Source: Mixta hanseatica
GTDB taxonomy: Bacteria; Pseudomonadota; Gammaproteobacteria; Enterobacterales; Enterobacteriaceae
Assembly (NCBI RefSeq): GCF_023517775.1
Contig: NZ_CP082904.1
Location: 1 to 64,000, forward strand
Direction of reading: 5' to 3'
DNA: 64,000 nucleotides
Shown: piece by piece, positions 51,661-61,453 of the stretch
How the letters are laid out: each line of letters opens with the position of its first letter
How positions within the stretch are numbered: position 1 is the stretch's first letter
The notes under the pieces: generated by a model
Databases searched by the model: none
Seen by the model: only the letters and a program-made list of their open reading frames with translations
What the model was told of the DNA's origin: nothing
Translations under genes and position numbers: made by a program

Positions 51661-51703
51661 CAGCTTATTAAGCTAAAGGAGCGTTACGCTCGCTACGTTA
51701 AAC

Positions 51704-52801
51704 TTAGCGCAGCAGGGACAGCACGTTTTGCGGCACCTGGTTAGCCTGGGCCAGCACGGTGGTACCAGCAGACTGCAGGATGTTAGCACGGCTCATGTTG
51801 GAAACTTCAGAAGCGAAGTCCGCATCCAGGATACGTGAACGTGACTCAGACAGGTTGTTTACTGCGCTGTCCAGGTTGCTGATTACTGAAGCAAAACGGT
51901 TCTGCGCGGCACCCAGACTTGAGCGCAGGCTATCCACCTGTTTCAGGGCCGCATCCACCGTTTTCATCAGTTTGGCGCTCGGATCATTGATGTTATTGCC
52001 TTTTACAAAGGCCGCGGTAGATGGTGTCCCGGTAATTGTTGCCTTGATTTCTATAGCGACTTCAGTGCCGGTTTCTGTAGTACCTACCGCCCTGAGTTTG
52101 TTATCGCTACCAATATAGATATCACCGCTACCGTTAGCGCCAAAGGCCAACTCTTTCATTTTCGTCATGTCAGTAGCAGTCAGCTGATGCGTTGCGAGGG
52201 TCGTGTCAGCACCGGTGGTAATAGTCATACCTGCGGCAGCTTTGTTACCCAGATCCACACGATCGGCATATTTATTAACGTCGAAATCCGCCATATTCAG
52301 CGTGTCGGCGTTGATCTGCTCCAGGTTCAGGCTAATGGTTTCGCTATCATTCGCGCCAACCTGAATTGTCAGACTCTGATCGCTCTTCAGCACTTTCACG
52401 CCGTTGAAGTCAGTTTGTTCAGAGATTCGGTTGATTTCAGACAGGCGCTGGGTGATTTCGTCCTGAATGGACTGACGGTCAGAAGCAGAGTTGGTGCCGT
52501 TGGAAGCCTGTACGGTCAGACGACGAATGTTCTGCAGGTTATCGTTGATTTCGTTCAGTGCGCCTTCTGTGGTCTGAGCCAGAGAAATACCGTCGTTCGC
52601 ATTACGTGAAGCCTGAGTCAGGCCGGTAATGTTAGAGGTAAAACGGTTACTGATTGCCTGACCTGCCGCGTCATCTTTTGCGCTGTTAATACGCAGGCCG
52701 GAAGAAAGGCGCTGAATGGCAGAACCCAGAGAGCTCTGTGATTTGTTCAAATTATTTTGAGCCATCAAACTCAGGGCGTTAGTATTAATCACCTGTGACA
52801 T
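51704..52801 (-). CDS. fliC: FliC, flagellin
   Basis: Filament subunit of 365 residues. The N-terminal D0/D1 region (QVINTNALSLMAQNNLNKSQ, AIQRLSSGLRINSAKDDAAGQAI, NDGISLAQTTEGALNEI) and C-terminal D1/D0 (NRFASVISNLDSAVNNLSESRSRI, LAQANQVPQNVLSLL) are standard enterobacterial. The variable middle (about 170-290) is short compared with E. coli K-12 flagellin (498). Transcribed leftward from a sigma-28-type promoter and closed by its own terminator. Its chaperone FliS is truncated in this genome. Confidence 0.97.
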   Translation of the reverse strand: MSQVINTNALSLMAQNNLNKSQSSLGSAIQRLSSGLRINSAKDDAAGQAISNRFTSNITGLTQASRNANDGISLAQTTEGALNEINDNLQNIRRLTVQASNGTNSASDRQSIQDEITQRLSEINRISEQTDFNGVKVLKSDQSLTIQVGANDSETISLNLEQINADTLNMADFDVNKYADRVDLGNKAAAGMTITTGADTTLATHQLTATDMTKMKELAFGANGSGDIYIGSDNKLRAVGTTETGTEVAIEIKATITGTPSTAAFVKGNNINDPSAKLMKTVDAALKQVDSLRSSLGAAQNRFASVISNLDSAVNNLSESRSRILDADFASEVSNMSRANILQSAGTTVLAQANQVPQNVLSLLR

Positions 52802-52884
52802 ATTGTTCCCTCATATATATAGGTTGGGTTCTTTTATTGCAGATATCTGCATTTCAATGATGCGTTAACAAGCGCATATTAAAA

Positions 52885-52911
52885 TTATCGGCCTCAGATA
52901 AATTCTCTAAA
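52885..52911 (-). promoter_or_regulatory. Sigma-28-type promoter of fliC
   Basis: Minus strand: TTTAG (52911-52907), 14-base spacer, perfect GCCGATAA (52892-52885), about 84 bases before the fliC start. The -10 is the consensus; the -35 is TTTAG rather than TAAAG, as in flgK and flgM of this island. Confidence 0.85.
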
Positions 52912-53308
52912 AAAATATTTGAAAATAATTTTTCATCCGCACAATTATTGGGCGGGCGTAATAATTCAGTAAGAGAAATGTTTAAATAATGCGTTAAGTT
53001 TCTCCCAGTGCCTCAAAGTCGATAAAAGCCATCATTACCGCTTTTTTATAGCGCATTTATTCTTGGGGGAAAGATGCGATAATTAGGGCTTTTATAAGGG
53101 TTTTAATATCGGGCTGGCCGCATGCATAAAGAGGGTGACAATTATAAGCATGGTTAAAGGTGGGCAGTGGTTTAAATAAGCGTGGCGCTTAAAGGCGTAA
53201 AATTACTCCGGTGGCCTGTAGCCAGAAAGAGAAAAGATTTATCTTCGCGCTGTTTAAACCGATAGCTAAAAGAGTAGGTCCGAATAATAATCCTTAAAGG
53301 AGTTTATC
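52912..53308 (+). promoter_or_regulatory. fliC-fliD intergenic control region
   Basis: No gene is seen here. Elements that could serve fliD are an AATAAGCG half-site (53175-53182), matching the FlhDC-type boxes but without a clear second half, and TTTAT-N15-ACCGATAG (53238-53265), a weaker version of the island sigma-28 pattern 44 bases before fliD. A good ribosome site AAAGGAG precedes the fliD ATG. Confidence 0.5.
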
Positions 53309-54766
53309 ATGGCAACCCTGTCTTCCCTTGGCGTTGGTACCGGCGGCATCGATACGGCCAGCATGCTGACGCAGATAAAAGCTGCAGAGCAGACCCGTCT
53401 GACGCCTTACACCAATTTAAAAAGTAGCTACGAAAATAAAATTTCCGCCTGGGGCAAAATCTCCAGCGCGCTCGCTACTCTGCAGGGCAGCGTTAAGAAA
53501 CTCAGCGGAGAAGCGTTTAATACGCTGAAGGTTAGTGATAACAAGACTTTTACGGCCACGGCAACGGCGGAGGCCAACGCCGATGCGCATGATGTCACCG
53601 TAATGCAGCTGGCGGTTTCCCATAAGCTGCGCACCGCGGGTTACGAAGACGCCGCTGAAAACCTGGGTGAAACCACCGGCGCAACCCGTACCATTACCAT
53701 TACGCAAAAAAATGGCAAAGAGCTGAAAGTCGAACTGGCAGATGATGAAACCTCTCTTAACCAGATGGCGAAAGCGATCAATAAGCAAGAGGGCGATGTC
53801 CGCGCCTCGGTGCAGCGTACCGATGAGGGTTATCAGCTGGTGCTCAGTTCACGCACCGCCGGTACCGACGGCGAAATGTCGGTAAGCGTCGAGGGTGACG
53901 ATACGCTGGGCGCGCTGTTAAATACTCAGGAAGGCGGACGAGAGGCTGATGACGAGACGAATGGCATGATTGTCGTTTCCGAAGCCCAGGATGCAAAACT
54001 GAAGGTTGATGGCATCACGTACACGCGATCCAGTAATAATATTACCGACATCATCGAAGGTGTGACCTTAAATCTGAAAGCCGTTTCTGAAAATGAAAAG
54101 TCAGAGCAGCTTACGCTCAGCATAGATAACTCCGCCATCAAAAGTACGCTGCAGGATTTTGTTAAACAATATAATGCATTGCTAACGCAAACCGCCGCCT
54201 CCAGTAAATATGTGCCGAACGACGCTTCCGGCTTAACGGACGATGAGGTCGCCAAACCCAACAAGGAAAATGGCGCGTTGATGGGTGACGGCACGCTGCG
54301 CAGCATGGTGGGCGAACTGCGCGCCGCAGTTAACGGCGTTTATGGCGACAATAACAGCGACTATGACGCCCTGACCTCGCTGGGCATCACGTTTGATGCC
54401 GGCACGGGTCAAATGACGTTAAGTGAGAAAACGTTGGACGAAGCAATTGCCAACGATTCCGATCAAATTGGTCTGATGTTTAAAGACCATGCCGGAAATC
54501 AAGGCCTGGCCTCCACGCTAAGCGATATTATTACCAAATATGCTGGTGACGAAGAGAGCAAAACCGACGGCATAATCAAAGGCACCACCAACACGCTGGA
54601 TGAGCAGGTTAAGCTGGTAAAAGAGCAAATAGACAAAACGCAAAAACTGATTGATGCGCAGGTAGAGCGCTATCGTGTGCAGTTCCAGAACCTGGATACC
54701 ACCATGTCACAGTTGAACAGCCTGAGTAACCAGCTGATCTCAATGTTATCCAGCTTCAATAAATAA
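53309..54766 (+). CDS. fliD: FliD, filament cap (HAP2)
   Basis: Filament cap of 485 residues that folds and inserts flagellin at the tip. It shows the N-terminal LSSLGVGTGGIDTASMLTQIKAAEQTRLTPY, the coiled-coil IDKTQKLIDAQVERYRVQFQNLDTTMSQLNSLSNQLISML at the C terminus, and variable leg and head domains between. A hairpin lies between it and fliS. Confidence 0.95.
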   Translation: MATLSSLGVGTGGIDTASMLTQIKAAEQTRLTPYTNLKSSYENKISAWGKISSALATLQGSVKKLSGEAFNTLKVSDNKTFTATATAEANADAHDVTVMQLAVSHKLRTAGYEDAAENLGETTGATRTITITQKNGKELKVELADDETSLNQMAKAINKQEGDVRASVQRTDEGYQLVLSSRTAGTDGEMSVSVEGDDTLGALLNTQEGGREADDETNGMIVVSEAQDAKLKVDGITYTRSSNNITDIIEGVTLNLKAVSENEKSEQLTLSIDNSAIKSTLQDFVKQYNALLTQTAASSKYVPNDASGLTDDEVAKPNKENGALMGDGTLRSMVGELRAAVNGVYGDNNSDYDALTSLGITFDAGTGQMTLSEKTLDEAIANDSDQIGLMFKDHAGNQGLASTLSDIITKYAGDEESKTDGIIKGTTNTLDEQVKLVKEQIDKTQKLIDAQVERYRVQFQNLDTTMSQLNSLSNQLISMLSSFNK

Positions 54767-54783
54767 CGTGCGCAAACAGCCAG

Positions 54784-54812
54784 AATAAGCAGGCGACCAC
54801 CTGCTTATTTTT
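54784..54812 (+). terminator. Hairpin between fliD and fliS
   Basis: A perfect 10-bp stem AATAAGCAGG/CCTGCTTATT with a 6-base loop is followed by TTTAT. It lies just before the fliS ribosome site GGAG and may act as an attenuator or partial terminator within fliDST. Confidence 0.7.
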
Positions 54813-54824
54813 ATGGAGACTACT

Positions 54825-55106
54825 ATGTACGCAAAGCAGGGAACCCACGCCTACGCGCAGGTCGATCTTCACAGCAAGGTGGCCGGCGCGACGCCGCATC
54901 AGCTGATTACTATGCTGTTTGAAGGGGCGCACAGCGCGATTGTGCGTGCACGCCTTTATTTTGAAAACGGCAACATCGCGAAACGTGGCGAGATGATCTC
55001 AAAGGCGATTAATATTATTGATAACGGCTTGCGATCCGCGCTGGATCATGAAAAAGGCCAGCAGATCGCACGCGATCTGGGTGATGCTGCCAACTTACTG
55101 ATTTAG
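54825..55106 (+). pseudogene. fliS: FliS, flagellin chaperone, truncated by IS1
   Basis: Export chaperone that binds the flagellin C terminus. The first 85 codons are intact (MYAKQGTHAYAQVDLH, TPHQLITMLFEGAHSAIVRARLYFENGN, SKAINIIDNGLRSALD). Codon 86 onward is IS1 left-end sequence, giving eight foreign residues and a stop (93 in all). FliS is normally about 135 residues; the missing part contains helices needed for flagellin binding, so loss of function is likely. The ATG at 54825 with GGAG is chosen over 54813. fliT, which normally follows, is not found. Confidence 0.93.
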
Positions 55107-55134
55107 TGTATGATGGTGTTTTTGAGGTGCTCCA

Positions 55135-55410
55135 GTGGCTTCTGTTTCTATCAGCTGTCCCTCCTGTTCAGCTACTGACGGGGTGGTGCGTAACGGCAAA
55201 AGCACCGCCGGACATCAGCGCTATCTCTGCTCTCACTGCCGTAAAACATGGCAACTGCAGTTCACTTACACCGCTTCTCAACCCGGTACGCACCAGAAAA
55301 TCATTGATATGGCCATGAATGGCGTTGGATGCCGGGCAACTGCCCGCATTATGGGCGTTGGCCTCAACACGATTTTACGTCACTTAAAAAACTCAGGCCG
55401 CAGTCGGTAA
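55135..55410 (+). CDS. insA: InsA, IS1 regulatory protein
   Basis: A 91-residue DNA-binding protein with an N-terminal zinc finger ([18 protein letters not shown]) and a helix-turn-helix; it binds the IS1 ends and represses transposition. Translational frameshifting at A6C (55386-55392) near its end fuses it to InsB to make the active transposase. It sits at base 56 of IS1, the standard place. Confidence 0.96.
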
Positions 55411-55832
55411 CCTCGCGCATACAGCCGGGCAGTGACGTCATCGTCTGCGCGGAAATGGACGAACAGTGGGGCTATGTCGGGGCTAAATCGCGCCAGCGCT
55501 GGCTGTTTTACGCGTATGACAGGCTCCGGAAGACGGTTGTTGCGCACGTATTCGGTGAACGCACTATGGCGACGCTGGGGCGTCTTATGAGCCTGCTGTC
55601 ACCCTTTGACGTGGTGATATGGATGACGGATGGCTGGCCGCTGTATGAATCCCGCCTGAAGGGAAAGCTGCACGTAATCAGCAAGCGATATACGCAGCGA
55701 ATTGAGCGGCATAACCTGAATCTGAGGCAGCACCTGGCACGGCTGGGACGGAAGTCGCTGTCGTTCTCAAAATCGGTGGAGCTGCATGACAAAGTCATCG
55801 GGCATTATCTGAACATAAAACACTATCAATAA
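55329..55832 (+). CDS. insB: InsB, catalytic part of IS1 transposase
   Basis: The 167-residue frame carrying the DDE-type catalytic region ([51 protein letters not shown]). In IS1 it is made as the InsA-InsB' fusion by -1 frameshifting at AAAAAAC. No stop or frameshift is seen, so the element looks competent. Confidence 0.95.
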
Positions 55833-55847
55833 GTTGGAGTCATTACC

Positions 55848-56101
55848 CAATTCCGCGTCGGTTAAAACGAAATCATTCTGGATATTCACGGGTTTATTGT
55901 TCAATTCAATGGTTTCACTTATCGCGCTTCGCCGGTGTGCCGTAACAACAGACGTATCCGCAGAACAGTTATCCCACCAACACGTGCCTGTAGCAAAAAG
56001 CAACCCACGGGCGCTGGACAATAAATATGGGCTGGTTAAAGCCATCGATTGCAAAGTCGGCCAGACAGGAAACGTCTTGCGATGATAAAAAACGGTGCCT
56101 G
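55848..56101 (-). pseudogene. Orphan sequence right of IS1, possible gene remnant
   Basis: 254 bases between the IS1 right end and fliE that belong to no recognised gene. On the minus strand one frame stays open from within fliE to the IS1 junction (ending ...NNKPVNIQNDFVLTDAEL) but has only a TTG or internal ATG start and no ribosome site. On the plus strand the first frame at the junction closes after five codons. It could be the beginning or end of a gene cut by the IS1-associated deletion. I cannot name it. Confidence 0.35.
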
Positions 56102-56431
56102 TTATACCGGCATGTTCATTATTTCCTGGTAAGCGCTAACTAATTTATTACGTACCTGCACGCCCAGGTTTAATGCAATAGAGGATTTTTGCATAGAAAC
56201 CATAACATCATTAAGGCCAATCCCAGGTACGCCAGCAAGATAATTTTCAGACTGCTTTTTAGCGCCGGTTTGCATTTGGTTAATAGTGTTAAGGCTGTTA
56301 ATTAAAAGGTTGGAAAAGGATACGGGTTCGCTATTTTCTGTATCACGAATAGCGAGGCTGGACCCAGTAGCTGCAATCTTATTTGCCTGAAACTGGATTT
56401 GCTCCAGTACGCCCACAGATTGAATTGACAT
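56102..56431 (-). CDS. fliE: FliE, hook-basal body junction protein
   Basis: Joins the MS ring to the rod, 109 residues. The C-terminal block SENYLAGVPGIGLNDVMVSMQKSSIALNLGVQVRNKLVSAYQEIMNMPV is diagnostic. Single leftward gene divergent from fliF across an FlhDC-type box, as in E. coli. Confidence 0.95.
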   Translation of the reverse strand: MSIQSVGVLEQIQFQANKIAATGSSLAIRDTENSEPVSFSNLLINSLNTINQMQTGAKKQSENYLAGVPGIGLNDVMVSMQKSSIALNLGVQVRNKLVSAYQEIMNMPV

Positions 56432-56545
56432 AATATTCCTTTATAAAATAACGCTGACAGACGTAAACGCCACGTCAGGTTTTCCTTTTATTAACGTTTA
56501 ATTAATAATGAGAATAACATAACTTTGCATGGGGCAAATAATCCA

Positions 56546-56569
56546 AATAAGCGACAGAAGCTTTCATTT
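56546..56569 (+). promoter_or_regulatory. FlhDC-type box between fliE and fliF
   Basis: AATAAGCG (56546-56553), 10 bases, TCATTT (56564-56569) in the 295-base fliE-fliF gap. The spacer AC-AAG pattern is shared with the fliA site. It is placed to serve both divergent class II units. Confidence 0.68.
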
Positions 56570-56726
56570 ATTAACGCTTAATATTTTCTGCAAATGTCGG
56601 ATAATGTTTAAAGGCGCGTTGCCGGGAAAAGGCATTACGCCTGTTAATACTGGCTCAGGATTTAACGCGCGGACTAACGGCTTATGGTGCAGGTTGCATC
56701 ATCTTTTATTCAGGTAGGATGACCGC

Positions 56727-58391
56727 ATGGATGCCAGCGACAACAGCAATAAAACTAACGCTTCATTGAATTTAACCTCTCTTATAGAACGACTTCGTGC
56801 TAATCCTCGTTTTGTCTTTATTATTTTGGCAGCAGCATTTATTTCGGTGATTGTCGCGCTGCTGTTTTGGGCCAAATCTCCTGATTATCGCGTACTCTAC
56901 AGTAATATTAGCGATGAAGACGGCGGCGCTATTGTTGCGCAGCTAACGCAGATGAACGTGCCTTATAGCTTTCAGGAAGGCGGCGGTGCCATTATGGTGC
57001 CCGCCGATCGCGTCTATGAAGCGCGTCTGAAGCTGGCCCAGCAGGGGCTGCCAAAAAGAGGGCAGGTCGGTTTCGAGCTGCTCGATCAGGAGAAATTTGG
57101 TCTCAGCCAGTTTAATGAACAGATTAACTACCAGCGCGCTCTGGAAGGCGAGCTGGCGCGTACCATTGAGAAGCTGGGGCCGGTCCGCAGCGCGCGCGTA
57201 CATCTGGCCATCCCGAAGCAAACGCTGTTCGTACGCGAGCAAAAATCGCCTTCCGCCTCGGTAACGCTGGATCTGAATGCGGGACGCTTACTGGATGCAG
57301 GCCAGGTTAACGCGATTAGCTGGCTTATCTCCAGCGCCGTACCTGGCCTGAACGCCGATAACGTCACTCTTGTCGATCAGCGCGGCAATTTGCTGACGCA
57401 GCGCGGCGCCCAGGCTATCCAGACCAACCAGCTTAAATATATCAGTGAAATTGAAGCGGATTACCGCCAGCGTATTCAGGCCATCCTTGCACCGGTCGTG
57501 GGAGCGGCAAACGTCAAAACACAGGTCACCGCGCAGGTTGATTTTACCACTCATGAGCAGACGGCCGAGCAGTACCAACCGAACAGCGCGCCGGAAAAAA
57601 TGGCTATACGCAGCCGTCAAATCAACAGCAGCGAGCAGGGCAGCAAAGCGGGTCCGGGTGGCGTACCGGGCGCGTTAAGCAATCAGCCGCCGGTTCCTAC
57701 CTCCGCACCGATTGATCAGCCGCCAGCAACAGATAAACCACAGGCAGGCGCGGATGGCGCGGCGATACCGACCCTGCCCTTTAGTCGACAAAAAGATGAA
57801 ACCACTAACTACGAGCTGAACCGTACGCTTATCCATACCAAGCGCAGCCCCGGCACCATTGAACGCCTCTCCGTAGCGGTAGTGGTGAACTATCAGCCGG
57901 ACGAAGAAGGCAAGCCGGTCGCGCTGAGTAAAGAGCAAATGGAACAGATTCAGGCGCTGGTGAAGGAAGCGATGGGCTATTCCAGCGAACGTGGCGATAG
58001 TTTAAACGTGGTGAACTCCCTGTTTAACGCCGATCCGTCCGAACCTGAAATTCCGTTCTGGCAACGTCCTGCCTTTATCGATCTGATGTTAGCGGCAGGC
58101 CGGTATCTGCTGGTGGCGCTGGTGGCGCTGATGCTGTGGCGCAAAATGCTACAACCGTTCTGGATAAAGCATCAAGAACTGGCGCTACAGCGTCTCGAAC
58201 TGGAAAAAGAGGCGCGCCAGGCCGCGCGGGATGCCCAGCTGCGTAAAGCGGAAATGCGTGAACAGGCGAAAGCGCAGCAGCGTGTGGAAACTGAGGTTAA
58301 TGTTCAGCAGCTGCGCAGTATGGCCGAGCAGGATCCGCAGGTTATCGCGCTGGTACTCCGTCAGTGGTTGAATAAGGAACAGTCATCATGA
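56727..58391 (+). CDS. fliF: FliF, MS-ring protein
   Basis: Inner-membrane ring that founds the basal body, 554 residues. N-terminal membrane helix (about 33-53), ring-building YscJ/FliF domains ([43 protein letters not shown]), a second membrane helix near 455-475 and a cytoplasmic tail that binds FliG. Its stop overlaps the fliG start (ATGA). Confidence 0.96.
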   Translation: MDASDNSNKTNASLNLTSLIERLRANPRFVFIILAAAFISVIVALLFWAKSPDYRVLYSNISDEDGGAIVAQLTQMNVPYSFQEGGGAIMVPADRVYEARLKLAQQGLPKRGQVGFELLDQEKFGLSQFNEQINYQRALEGELARTIEKLGPVRSARVHLAIPKQTLFVREQKSPSASVTLDLNAGRLLDAGQVNAISWLISSAVPGLNADNVTLVDQRGNLLTQRGAQAIQTNQLKYISEIEADYRQRIQAILAPVVGAANVKTQVTAQVDFTTHEQTAEQYQPNSAPEKMAIRSRQINSSEQGSKAGPGGVPGALSNQPPVPTSAPIDQPPATDKPQAGADGAAIPTLPFSRQKDETTNYELNRTLIHTKRSPGTIERLSVAVVVNYQPDEEGKPVALSKEQMEQIQALVKEAMGYSSERGDSLNVVNSLFNADPSEPEIPFWQRPAFIDLMLAAGRYLLVALVALMLWRKMLQPFWIKHQELALQRLELEKEARQAARDAQLRKAEMREQAKAQQRVETEVNVQQLRSMAEQDPQVIALVLRQWLNKEQSS

Positions 58392-59374
58392 ATGCATACG
58401 ACAAAAGCGCAATCATCATGCTAACGCTCGGAGAAGAGCGCGCTGCGGAAGTATTTCGCCATCTTAATACCCATGAAGTAACACAAATCAGTAGCGCGAT
58501 GGTCAGCATGAGTGGCTTTACCCATGAGCAACTGGCTGAAACGCTAAAAGAGTTCCAACACGATGCGAGCGATTTCGCCGCGCTCACCGTGAATACCAAC
58601 GATTATCTGCGCAATGTGCTGGTGCAGGCACTGGGTGAAGAACGCGCCTCCAGCCTGCTGGAAGACTTGCTGGATACCCAGGGTAATAACAGCGGCATAG
58701 AAACCCTGAACTTTATGGAACCGCTGGCGGTATTCGAACTGATCCATGAAGAGCATCCGCAAATTATCGCCACCATTCTGGTGCATCTGAAACGTGCCCA
58801 GGCGGCGGACGTGCTGACCCGCTTTGATGAGCGCGATCGCAACGACATCATGCTGCGTATCGCCACCTTTGGCGGCGTACAGCCAGCGGCGCTGCAGGAA
58901 CTGACGGAAGTGCTCAATAACCTGCTGCACGGCCAGAATCTCAAGCGCAGCAAAATGGGCGGCGTACGTCCGGCTGCAGAGATCCTTAACCTGATGAAAT
59001 CGCAGCAGGAAGAAGCCGCTATCGAGGCAGTACGTGAATTTGACCATGAGCTGGCGCAGAAAATCATCGACGAGATGTTCCTGTTCGAAAACTTGCTGGA
59101 AACCGACGACCGCAGCATCCAGCGCCTTCTGCAGGATGTGGATAACGAAACGCTGATTATTGCGCTGAAAGGGGCTGAGCCGCCGCTGCGCGATAAATTC
59201 TTCAAAAATATGTCGAAACGTCAGGCCGATATTATGCGTGAAGATCTTAGCGCACGCGGACCGGTACGTATGTCGCAGGTGGAGGCCGAACAGAAAACCA
59301 TTCTGCAAATTGTCCGTCGCTTAGCGGAGAGCGGTGAAATCAATATTGGCGGCAGCGAGGATGTGTATGTCTGA
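58388..59374 (+). CDS. fliG: FliG, motor switch protein
   Basis: Rotor protein that receives torque from MotA, 328 residues. It shows [23 protein letters not shown], the FliM-binding EHPQ motif and the C-terminal charged helix region ([28 protein letters not shown]) that contacts the stator. It overlaps fliF by 4 bases and fliH by 8. Confidence 0.96.
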   Translation: MNAYDKSAIIMLTLGEERAAEVFRHLNTHEVTQISSAMVSMSGFTHEQLAETLKEFQHDASDFAALTVNTNDYLRNVLVQALGEERASSLLEDLLDTQGNNSGIETLNFMEPLAVFELIHEEHPQIIATILVHLKRAQAADVLTRFDERDRNDIMLRIATFGGVQPAALQELTEVLNNLLHGQNLKRSKMGGVRPAAEILNLMKSQQEEAAIEAVREFDHELAQKIIDEMFLFENLLETDDRSIQRLLQDVDNETLIIALKGAEPPLRDKFFKNMSKRQADIMREDLSARGPVRMSQVEAEQKTILQIVRRLAESGEINIGGSEDVYV

Positions 59375-60068
59375 TCTCCAGCAGTTAACCGGCTGGCAGG
59401 TTTGGCAGCCGGAAGATCTTTGCAAGGCAGATATGCTGCCTGACGATTTACACGTTATGAATGACGATGCGACGCCGGAGCAGCAGCAGGCGGAGCTACA
59501 GCGGCTGCGGCGCCAGGCAGAGCAAAAAGGCCTGGCGCAGGGACTGGCGCAGGGTATTGAAGAGGGGCGTAAACAGGGATACGACGAAGGCTATCAGCAG
59601 GGGCATCAGACTGGTATTGAACAGGCTTTGACGGAGGCCAAAGAGCGCCAGCAGCAAGCTATCATGCAGTTTGAAAACCTGTTACAAGCCTTTCAGACGG
59701 CGATTGATAACCTTGAAAAGGTCATCCCTTCGCGCCTGGTACAGTTAGCGCTAATGGCGGCTCGCGCCACGCTGGGAACCCATGTCGCTTTCGATAATAG
59801 CCTGCTGCTGGAAAAAATTCAGTCGCTGTTGCAACAGGAACCGCTGTTTCAGGGACCGGCTCAGCTCTGGGTAAGCGCCGACGAGTTTGCAGCGGTGCAG
59901 GAACAGCTCAGCGACGTGCTGGCCAAACATCAATGGGAGCTGCGTGCCGATGAGGCGATATTGCCCGGCGGCTGCCGCATTACCTCGGCGGAATGTGAAC
60001 TGGACGCTACCGTTTCCAGTAGCTGGCAGGCGCTGTGCCAGCTCAGCCGCGAGGAATATAGCGCATGA
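59367..60068 (+). CDS. fliH: FliH, export ATPase regulator
   Basis: Regulates and anchors FliI, 233 residues. The middle has the GxxxG-type repeat ([34 protein letters not shown]) followed by a coiled coil; the C-terminal half is V-ATPase E-like. The ATG at 59367 (MSDLQQ) is within the fliG end; the earlier start at 59334 would overlap much more. Confidence 0.94.
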   Translation: MSDLQQLTGWQVWQPEDLCKADMLPDDLHVMNDDATPEQQQAELQRLRRQAEQKGLAQGLAQGIEEGRKQGYDEGYQQGHQTGIEQALTEAKERQQQAIMQFENLLQAFQTAIDNLEKVIPSRLVQLALMAARATLGTHVAFDNSLLLEKIQSLLQQEPLFQGPAQLWVSADEFAAVQEQLSDVLAKHQWELRADEAILPGGCRITSAECELDATVSSSWQALCQLSREEYSA

Positions 60069-61453
60069 GCCAGCGACTTTCACGGTGGCTTCAGGCCATT
60101 GACGATAAAGAGCAACAGATGGCGTCGTTGCCCGGCATACGCCGCTACGGCAGGCTAACGCGCGCCACCGGCCTGGTGTTGGAGGCGGTGGGCTTAACGC
60201 TGCCGATCGGCACGCTGTGCCGAATAGAGCGTGATGGCGCGCACGGCGGTGACTGCGTAGAAAGCGAGGTGGTCGGTTTCAACGGACAGATGCTTTATCT
60301 GATGCCGCTGGAAAATACGGACGGCGTTCTGCCGGGCGCGCGGATCTATGCGCCCGATACCGGCGAGACGAAAGGTAAAATGCTGCCGCTGGGCCGTACA
60401 TTATTGGGCCGGGTGCTGGATGCGCGCGCCCGGCCGCTGGACAACCTGCCTGCCCCGGAGACGCGCCAGCGCGGCGCACTTTTTTCCATGCCTTACAATC
60501 CCTTGCTGCGCGAGCCGATCAAATCGGTGCTGGACGTTGGCGTATGCGCCATCAACGGCCTGTTAACGGTAGGACGCGGCCAGCGTATGGGGTTGTTTGC
60601 TGGCTCCGGCGTAGGGAAGTCAGTGCTGCTTGGCATGATGGCGCGCTACACCAAAGCGGATGTGATTGTGGTGGGGCTGATTGGCGAGCGTGGCCGTGAA
60701 GTAAAAGATTTTATTGAAAATATCCTGGGCAAAGAGGGACTAAGCCGCGCCGTGGTGATTGCTGCGCCGGCCGATGTTTCACCGATTCTGCGTATGCAGG
60801 GCGCCGACTACGCGACGCGTATCGCAGAGGATTTTCGCGACCAGGGTCTGAATGTATTGCTGATTATGGATTCTCTCACCCGCTATGCGATGGCGCAGCG
60901 TGAAATTGCGCTGGCAATTGGCGAACCTCCGGCCACCAAAGGCTATCCGCCGTCGGTTTTCGCCCGGTTGCCTGCGCTGGTCGAGCGTGCCGGAAATGGC
61001 GTGCAGGGCGGCGGGTCGATTACTGCCTTTTATACCGTCCTGACCGAAGGGGACGACCAGCAGGACCCGATTGCCGACTCGGCGCGAGCGATTCTCGATG
61101 GCCATATCGTGTTGTCACGTCGGCTGGCGGAAGCGGGGCACTATCCAGCCATCGATATTGAAGCCTCTATCAGCCGCGCCATGACCGAGCTGATTCCACC
61201 AACGCACTATAAAAAAGTACAGCGTTTTAAACAGCTGCTGTCCGCCTGGCAGCGCAACCGCGATTTAATCAGCGTCGGCGCCTATGCCGCTGGCAGCGAT
61301 CCCCTGTTGGACCAGGCCATTGAACGCTATCCGCAAATGGCGCGTTTTTTACAGCAGGGAATCAACGATCGCAGCGAATATGAAACCTCGTTCGCCGCGC
61401 TTTCCGCGCTGTTTCCTGATTTACCTGACCACCAGAAGGAGAGTAGCGAATGA
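60065..61453 (+). CDS. fliI: FliI, flagellar export ATPase
   Basis: F1-beta-like ATPase of the flagellar type III export system, 462 residues. Walker A AGSGVGKS near 179-186, [12 protein letters not shown], Walker [22 protein letters not shown], and [16 protein letters not shown]. Overlaps fliH and fliJ by 4 bases each, so fliFGHIJK translation is coupled. Confidence 0.97.
   Translation: MSQRLSRWLQAIDDKEQQMASLPGIRRYGRLTRATGLVLEAVGLTLPIGTLCRIERDGAHGGDCVESEVVGFNGQMLYLMPLENTDGVLPGARIYAPDTGETKGKMLPLGRTLLGRVLDARARPLDNLPAPETRQRGALFSMPYNPLLREPIKSVLDVGVCAINGLLTVGRGQRMGLFAGSGVGKSVLLGMMARYTKADVIVVGLIGERGREVKDFIENILGKEGLSRAVVIAAPADVSPILRMQGADYATRIAEDFRDQGLNVLLIMDSLTRYAMAQREIALAIGEPPATKGYPPSVFARLPALVERAGNGVQGGGSITAFYTVLTEGDDQQDPIADSARAILDGHIVLSRRLAEAGHYPAIDIEASISRAMTELIPPTHYKKVQRFKQLLSAWQRNRDLISVGAYAAGSDPLLDQAIERYPQMARFLQQGINDRSEYETSFAALSALFPDLPDHQKESSE

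Larger units (their letters stand above)
55080..55847 (+). mobile_element. IS1 insertion sequence, complete
   Basis: Exactly 768 bp, the IS1 length. The left terminal repeat GGTGATGCTGCCAACTTACT and the right end ...AAGTTGGAGTCATTACC are the IS1 ends, with insA and insB inside. The flanks (CGCGATCTG left; CAATTCCGC right) are not duplicated, whereas IS1 normally makes 8-9 bp target repeats. This points to a later IS1-adjacent deletion or recombination between two copies that removed the fliS end and the DNA beyond it. Confidence 0.97.

Noticed and set aside
52999..53025. TTTCT-N14-GTCGATAA as a fliD sigma-28 promoter
   Set aside because: The -35 is poor and the site is nearly 290 bases from fliD; a closer candidate at 53238-53265 is preferred, though also weak.
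55834..56085. Plus-strand open frame of 83 codons starting in the IS1 right end
   Set aside because: Starts inside IS1 and reads into unrelated flank; no ribosome site or family resemblance.
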